From assembly GCA_963921825.1 (NCBI GenBank), contig OY997591.1, positions 41,995,825-42,059,824 on the forward strand: a stretch of DNA of 64,000 nt, read 5' to 3'. Made by a program: the position numbers and the translations under genes. The notes beneath the pieces are model-generated. The model saw only the letters and a program-made list of their open reading frames with translations. It did not search any database and was not told the origin of the DNA. Positions 57,767 through 64,000 of the stretch are shown here, one piece after another. The first letter of the stretch is position 1, and every line of letters begins with the position of its first letter. Origin of the DNA: Erodium maritimum. Lineage: Eukaryota; Streptophyta; Magnoliopsida; Geraniales; Geraniaceae.

Positions 57767-59396
57767 TGTTGGGTACTTATATATTTGAAATTTTTGTAAA
57801 AGGAAGAACAATATTAGAGAAAATAGAACATGAAGATAGTTGAATAAATCATTGTATTCATCTACTTTCATATTTTAAAATAGCCTCTATTTATAGGCTC
57901 ATAACATGAAGACATAACCTTAATAAAATACTAGAGAGTGTAACGTATCCCCCCCCCCCCCCAACATCTCCATTGATTTCCTCATAAATCACGGAGTTTT
58001 CTTATGCCGATCTTGTAGACAAATTTGTCAAAACTAGTTGTAGGAAGTGCTTTAGTGAACAAATATGCAAGATTGTCACAAGAACGAATTTGACAAACAT
58101 CGATATCTCCCTTTTTATGAAGTTCATGAGTTAAGAAGAACTTATGAGAAATGTGTTTCGTTCTATCTCCTTTGATGTAACCTCCTTTGATCCGAGCTAT
58201 ACAAATTGTATTATTTTCGTATAAGACAGTCAGACTTCTTTTATTTATTGAAAGATCGCATGATTCTCGGATATGATGGATCAAAGACCTTAGCCATATA
58301 CATTCACGACTTTCTTCATGAAGAGCTATAAACTCAGCGTGATTTGAAGAAGTGGCTGTAAGGGTCTGTTTTGTTGAGCGCCAAGATATAGCGGTGTCAC
58401 CATATGTAAATACATACCCAGTTTGTGACCGCGTTTTGTGTGGATCAGATAGATATCCGGCATTTGTATATCCAATCAATCCAGACTTCAAGTCTTTTGA
58501 ATAAAATAACCCCATATCTAATGTTCCTCGAAGATATCTTAAAATTTGTTTACACCAGTCTAATGTCTTCGAGTCGGAGAAGAACTATATCTTGCTAGCA
58601 AATTAACAGAAAATGGTATATCAGGACGGGTGCAATTAGCAAGATACATTAGCGCCCCAATGGCACTAAGATATGGTACTTCAGGACCAAGAAGTTTTTC
58701 TTCTTCTTCTCGAGGGCGAAATGGATCCTTTTCCACATCAAGTGATCAACAACCATGGGGGAACTCAAAAGATGTGATTTATCCATATTGAGTTGTTTAA
58801 GGATCTTCTCAATATATGATGACTGCTGAATAAAAATTCCCTTCGACAAATGTTCAATCTGAAGGCCGAGACAATTTTTTTCCCAAGTCCTTCATTTTGA
58901 ATTCACTTTTCAAGTATTCTATCGTCTCTACAAGTTCATCACGTGTTCCAACGATGTTCAAATCATCAACATAAACCGCGATGATGGAATATCCGGTTTT
59001 TGTCCATTTAAATAAAAACACATGGACATATTTTATTGTTGATGTATCCTTCTTTCAAAAGGTATTCACTTAGACGATTATACTACATTTGACCAGATTG
59101 TTTTAGACCATACAAAGATCTTTGGAGCTTTATTGAGTACATTTCTCGGGGTTTTGAGATGCATGCTTCATGCATTATTAGTCCTTCAGGGATTATCATG
59201 TAAATTTCATTATCAAGTGACCCATACAAATAGGTTGTCACGACATCCATCAAGTTCATTTGGAGTCCCTCTAAAATTACATACTAAGTGAAAATCTAAA
59301 CGTGATTGCATCCATGACTGGTAAAAATGTCTCTTCATAATCAATTTCTGGTCGTTGTAAAAATCCTTGTGCGATGAGTCACGCTTTATGTCTTAC
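57767..59396 (-). mobile_element. copia-C: truncated Ty1/copia element with short LTR
   Basis: A C-run at 57949-57962 is a G-run polypurine tract on the minus strand. To its left a short LTR-like stretch (about 57767-57946, TGTTGGGTACTTATATAT...) is likely the 3' LTR. Minus-strand RNase H and RT follow (57982-59396). The element is cut at 59396 by gypsy-2, so its gag and 5' LTR, if present, lie beyond the window. LTR boundaries are tentative. Confidence 0.7.
57982..59390 (-). pseudogene. copia-C reverse transcriptase / RNase H
   Basis: The frame 57982-58515 is copia RNase H: GYTNAGYLSDPHKTRSQTGY, AISWRSTKQTLTATSSNHAE, then NLAYLFTKALPTTSFDKF near the end. Upstream, in shifted frames, are the RT connection (58649-58849, GIFIQQSSYIEKILKQLNMD), the palm with YVDDLN (around 58950-58985) and an N-terminal RT piece (AQGFLQRPEIDYEETFLPVM, about 59280-59375). 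Stops and frameshifts occur between the pieces. The catalytic YVDD is present but the frame is broken. Family: Ty1/copia, different from copia-A/B. Confidence 0.85.
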
Positions 59397-62288
59397 TGTC
59401 ACGCCCCAATTTCAGTAAACCGAACTCGGGACGCGAGCATTTAAAAAAATAAAAACACTTGAAACCTGTTTTGAATAAATACTTTGAAATTGCCATTTAG
59501 TTATCAAAAAAAATATTTACAATACAAAAACGTCCCAACAAAAGGACAAGGTACAAGTATCCGTCACTAGACTCAACAACATAAAGACCAGACTCCGCTC
59601 CTAGCTCCACAAGCTTCAAGAGCTCACCTAGTCCGTCCGGTGATCAGTACCTGTAGGAAAAGCAGCTAGGGGTGAGCGTTCGCTCACCACCACGGATAAC
59701 AAACTGACTATGACATAATTAGTAAATAAAGCCAGTAACACAAAAACCAAACCCAACACCGGGACTACAGTCCCCAACTCAAGTACTCTAATGACCCACA
59801 ACCCGTTACTTTCCTCAACAGACTCAACACTCAATAAAGTAATGTAGACCCGACACAACTATCGACGACCGCCTCCAAGGACACGACAGAAAGACTACGC
59901 AACGCCAAACAAGATCACAAAGGATCGCACACCAGCTGCTCAGTAACCTCCCTCAAGCCCAGTTATCAATCTCAATCAGGTCAATGATCGACCTATCGCA
60001 ATTCCTCGACACGAAGTTGGATCAGGCTGTCGACCTATCGCAATTCATCGACACCAAGTCGGATCAGGCTGTCGACCTATCGCAATTCATCGACACCAAG
60101 TCGGATCAGGTTGTCGACCTATCGCAATTCATCGACACCAAGTCGGATCAGGCTGTCGACCTATCACACTCACAACTTCAGGTAACCACAATCACAATCA
60201 CAGGCAAGTTCAACAAACATGCACTCAAGGCCACCAGAGACACCTCAACAGTCAAGACTCGGGTTCAACAACCCCACGGGCACTCACGGCCACTCAAGAC
60301 ACACCAACGGTCAAGACTCGGGTTCAACAACCCCACGGGCACTCACGGCCACTCAAGACACACCAACGGTCAATACTCGGGTTCAACAACCCCACGGGCA
60401 CTCAAGACACACCAACGGTCAAGACTCGGGTTCAACAACCCCACGGGCACTCACGGCCACTCAAGACACCAACAGTCAAATACGGGCTCTCATGGCCACC
60501 CAAGACACCAATTTAAATAACACGGGCTCTCATGGCCACCCAAGACACCAACAATCAAATACGGGCTCTCATGGCCACCCAAAACACCAATTTAAATAAC
60601 ACGGGCTCTCATGGCCACCCAAGACATAAATTAAACAGTCAACCTCCGGGCATGGTCATATGCCTCCAGTAATTCTAATATCGCTAAGTTCTCTGCTCGT
60701 ACGACACTACTAAGTGTCACATGCTTTTCTCATAAACGCTACAATCCCGTATCATGCTTTTCTAATATTTAAATAAACCTACTCAACCCATGACACCCCG
60801 GTGTCACATGCAATTCTACAGTTAACTTTCCCTAATCAGGGCCGAGATCCGGCTACTTTTCCCTACATCAACTGAAGAACAACCGCTATGTCTCCTAGCT
60901 GCTGACGTCCTGGCTCGCTACCTCCGGTCTTCTCTTCAATCGAAGCCGGACTCTAAATTTAACACGAAGCCACAAATTAATAACGGTTCCACCGTTAAAC
61001 TAAAGGTTACGATTAGTCCAGTTTAGATCCGACAATTGTCCTTTAAACTCGAGCGGGTTAAAAGCGGAATTAATGGCGAATCAAGTTCGAGCACTCCAGC
61101 CCGAGCACAGAACCCGGTGCACGGATCCTAAGGCACCCGTTTCGTTAAAATTTGATTTTAACCCCTTTTTATTTAAAACAGTTTTGATTTTCAAATCCCT
61201 TCTCCTTAAAACTGTTTTTGGTTATCAAATCCTCCCTTTTGTTCCTTTCTGATAAAATCGCGATTTTCTTCAATCAAATTGTTAATTCGTTTTCCTTTTC
61301 AAACTCAAACCGAATTCTTTTCAGTTCTCTCTTTTAAAGCAGTTTTTCGTTTCCAAATTGATATTCCTTTTCAAATTCTTTTGATCTTACGACCAAACAT
61401 TTCAGATCCAAAATCACAAAAACAACTTTTAAATCAAAACTCGTTTTATTTCCTTTTCTGGAGTTACAGTAAGCTCAGGACAATCAAAACAACAACAAAA
61501 GGAAACGTCTCGGGTTGAGAAATCCAACCAACCACCACGTCGAGAAGCTCACCGTGGAGGGAAGGGCGGCTGGGCGGTGCACGACGGCGGTGACTTCGGA
61601 CGGCGAGGAGGTGGCCGCGGGCGTGGGTTCCGCCTCAGATCTGAACGGGAACGGACGGTTCCGTCCCGGATCTAAGTGCCCGCCGGCGAGTCTGTCACGA
61701 CTCTGACCGTGCACGGCGACGGCGGGCTCGGCGACGCTCGAGCGTGGAGAGGAGGGACGGTGGCGTGAGGAGAGAGGGGCGGCGATGTTGGTCTCGGACG
61801 GTACTGGATCGGGAGAGGGAGAGGGTGGTCGGGGACCCGAGATGGTCGGAGGTGGTGGTTCGGGGCGGCGGCTGGTATGTGGAGAGAAGGGTCGGGATTT
61901 GAGGGGGAGCGGTGCAGAGAGAGACGAGGACGAGGGGGTTCGGCGCTGAGTGAGTGAGTGAGGCGGAGAAGGAGAGAGATGAGGGAGGACGGGTGGTGGC
62001 CGGACTTCGGCGGCGGCGAGAGAGAGAAGGTTGGGGGTCGGGGATGCTGAAACGAAGAAGAGAGGGAAGTAGATAGATGTTGAACCCTAGTGTTTGGCTT
62101 ATAAAGCCTGGGCTTGGGGTCAGCACTTGGGCCGGTTCTGAGACTCGGGCCGGGTCTGTCCGGTCCAACACAAAACCCTTTTTTTTGTTTTTTTAAACGA
62201 ACGCAGAATTAAACCGATTTTCGACCTCAACGTTCCGATCGAACGGAAACAAATAAAACAAGCAAATTTTAATGAGGCGGTCTTCACA
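59397..62288 (-). repeat. gypsy-2 left (3') LTR with an unrelated U3 half
   Basis: From 59397 to about 60866 it aligns with the other gypsy LTRs (hairpin units with CGACACCAAGTCG at about 59990-60165, minisatellite 60218-60628). From about 60867 to 62288 the sequence is unrelated to them and includes a GC-rich block (61540-62050). In sense orientation the unrelated part is the upstream (U3/promoter) half. Confidence 0.8.
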
Positions 62289-63275
62289 ATCTACCCCCCT
62301 TAAAAGAATTTCGTCCGCGATATTTAAAACAGACGTACTTCGGGAGTCGAACGAGTCGGGGTACTTCACGCGAACCTTGTCCTCGCGCCCGCAAGTCGAC
62401 TCAGCCTCGTGGTGTCGCTACCGCACCAGTTCTAAGCGGATAACCTTTCCGCGCAGGACCTGCTCTCATTGATCCCTTTCCCACACCGGTTTCTCCTCAT
62501 ACGGGACATCACCCGTTACCTCGACCTCCGCCCACTTAATGACGTACTCAAAACCTCGAAAGGTCCGATACACCGCGGGCTAACCCGCCTCCGCCGCGGT
62601 TGAAATGCACCAGTCCATCTTTCGGACTCACCTTCAAGGATACATGGTCACCGACTGCTGACTCGAGAGGTCGGCGCCGTCTGTCAGCATAACTCCTGCT
62701 GACTCGGTGCGGTCTTCAACCGCTCATGCTTCGGCACGACCGACTCAACTGTCTCTTGGTCCAGTTCTAGATCCAGTAAACTCTTATTCCTCACTTCTGC
62801 CCAGCACACGGGCGATCGACACGGCCTACCACACAACGCTTCGAACGGTGCCATCAAGATACTGGCCTGTAAGTTGTTGTTGTAGGTGAACTCGGCTAAC
62901 CATTCACGAAACCCGTCGTGACGTGCCCCCATTTCCACTGTGCAACCCGCAGTGGTTGCAGTAAACCAGCGGGACGCTGATGTTCGGCTCTCACCTGCCG
63001 ACGAGTGAGGTACCGTGATACTAATCCCACGACCGCTCTCCGCATCCCGCTCCACTAGACATGCTACCTGATGTCACGCTCCTCTTAGTGCCATTCACGT
63101 GTACTATTAGACGCGAATGCTGCGACTCTCGCAGCTCATCGCCTCCACCGTCACGCGGTATGTACAAACCTCCGCGATACCGTAACTCCCAATTAGCACA
63201 GTGATCCCAGCCCTCGCCGTCAGCACCGCCGACAACTCTCTCCCGGATCTTTGTCGTCTGCAAACGCCACCACAA
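62289..63275 (-). pseudogene. gypsy-2 integrase remnants
   Basis: The minus strand has an integrase zinc-finger segment (SQHSRLIVHVNGTKR, about 63080-63130). Then, after a gap, it has AEFTYNNNLQASILMAPFEA (about 62830-62890) and C-terminal pieces down to 62300. The catalytic core between the zinc finger and AEFTYNN is missing, as if deleted in one step. On the 5' side the frame 63021-63275 joins RT directly to the pre-integrase spacer ([10 protein letters not shown]). Confidence 0.8.
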
Positions 63276-64000
63276 ACCGATTTAAGAACGGCCGAAATAT
63301 ACTGTTCATCAGATCCAAGAACGTTGCAAGTGTGTTCGGCAGTCCAAAGTCATCACCCCGAACTCGTAATGCTCATAGCATGTCCGGGATACATTCCTTG
63401 CGATGCCCCCCTCTCGGACTCGCAACTGGTAGTATCCGGATCGTAGGTCGATCTTCGAGAAATACGTCGACCCTCTCAACTGGTCGAACAAGTCGTCAAT
63501 TTTCGGCATCGGGCATCGGTCATTAACCGTAACCCGGTTCAGTTTCCGGTAGTCCATGCACATCCGAAGCTCTCCACTCTTCTTCTTCACGAAGAGTGCT
63601 GGCGCTCCCCACGACGATGTGCTCGGACGAATAAACCCCTTCTCCCGAAGTTCCTCGAGCTGACTCTTCAGCTCGGTCAACTCGGCTGGCGCGAACCTGT
63701 AAGGTGGCATCGATGGCGCTGCCGTTCCTGGCACCAGGTCAATCCTGAATTCCACCTCATGAACTGGTGGCAACCCGCTCAACTCCTCAGGAAACACCTC
63801 GGGGAACCCCCATACCCTTCGCGGTAACTCTCGGCTCTGCACGGCCGATACTTCCTCCACTACGGACAATGCCGACATGAGAACCCCGCTATTACTACCC
63901 AGCACACACGACACCTTCGTGTTGTCTGCTGACACTGTCACTCGTCGCCTAAAGCAGTCAATATTGGCTCGGTACTTCGCCAGCCAATCCATTCCCAAGT
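63276..64000 (-). pseudogene. gypsy-2 protease end and reverse transcriptase, deleted after the catalytic site
   Basis: The minus-strand frame 63309-63998 begins in the protease end ([19 protein letters not shown]) and runs through RT with [35 protein letters not shown] and a broken C-terminal part. Just downstream, a sequence equivalent to FVVVFVDD reads FVVAFADD. It is then joined directly to the spacer before the integrase zinc finger, so the RT thumb and the whole RNase H (about 1 kb in gypsy-1) are absent. Confidence 0.85.

Larger units (their letters stand above)
59397..64000 (-). mobile_element. gypsy-2: second chromovirus of the gypsy-1 family, cut by window end
   Basis: Left (3') LTR 59397-62288, starting TGTCACGCCCCAATTTCAGT and ending GTCTTCACA. 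Immediately inside is the same polypurine region (ATCTACCCCCCTTAAAAG, plus strand) as gypsy-1. The internal minus-strand pol is strongly homologous to gypsy-1 but has large deletions. The 5' part lies beyond 64000. It is inserted into copia-C RT; the left 5 bases (CTTAC, 59392-59396) cannot be compared with the right side. Confidence 0.9.

Noticed and set aside
57949..57962. C homopolymer as a sequencing artefact
   Set aside because: Its position between a short LTR and copia RNase H makes it the polypurine tract of a minus-strand element, although its exact length may be uncertain.
61695..62171. 158-codon GC-rich minus-strand frame, Ser/Pro/Arg-rich
   Set aside because: It lies wholly inside the gypsy-2 LTR in a GC-rich block that is also open in other frames; no domain and no homologous frame in related LTRs.

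Overview
The window is nuclear DNA of a flowering plant, most likely a eudicot. It has one intact, intron-containing host gene in a sea of nested plant transposable elements. Evidence for a plant: a nine-exon plant G3BP-like gene with GT/AG introns, Ty1/copia and Ty3/gypsy elements primed by initiator-Met tRNA, a TRIM, PIF/Harbinger and hAT remnants, and plant-type LINEs whose ORF1 carries an RRM. The species cannot be named from the sequence.

Layout. 1-2.2 kb: a 1.5-kb minus-strand LINE-type retroposon with a 19-bp target-site duplication (TSD), then a promoter with a (TAGTGT)6 tract and telo-box motifs. 2.5-7.2 kb: the G3BP-like gene (NTF2 fold, RRM, RGG tail; 444 aa when spliced). 7.7-8.7 kb: a hAT-type non-autonomous element. 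9.6-14.9 kb: a copia LTR (copia-D) split by a 3.4-kb gypsy solo LTR. 15.6-17.0 kb: two more hAT-type elements, one keeping the first 45 codons of what looks like a transposase. 17.1-18.9 kb: a LINE with ORF1 but no ORF2. 19.96-50.97 kb: one deep nest. Copia-A (minus) holds a gypsy solo LTR in its internal region, and its 5' LTR is split by gypsy-1 (minus); gypsy-1's integrase is split in turn by copia-B (plus). Exact 5-bp duplications support every level except copia-A's own (4/5). 51.6-57.7 kb: a Harbinger transposase pseudogene split by a 330-bp TRIM and by a 4.5-kb non-coding LTR element. 57.8-64 kb: copia-C (minus), invaded by gypsy-2 (minus), which runs off the window.

Biology. Only the G3BP-like gene looks functional for the host; by family it is an RNA-binding stress-granule protein. 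Every recognised transposon gene is broken. The most interesting signals are non-coding. (i) The 4.5-kb LTR element has no tRNA-type primer site; the sequence just after its 5' LTR is a 14-nt exact reverse complement of a segment inside its own LTR, which suggests self-priming. (ii) Hairpin arrays with compensatory changes occur in the leaders of copia-A and copia-B, in the copia-B LTR and in the gypsy LTRs. (iii) Copia-B has nearly identical LTRs (three differences seen in 1,688 bp) although gag, integrase and reverse transcriptase are all inactivated, pointing to recent movement in trans. (iv) The ORF1-only LINE resembles mammalian half-LINEs.
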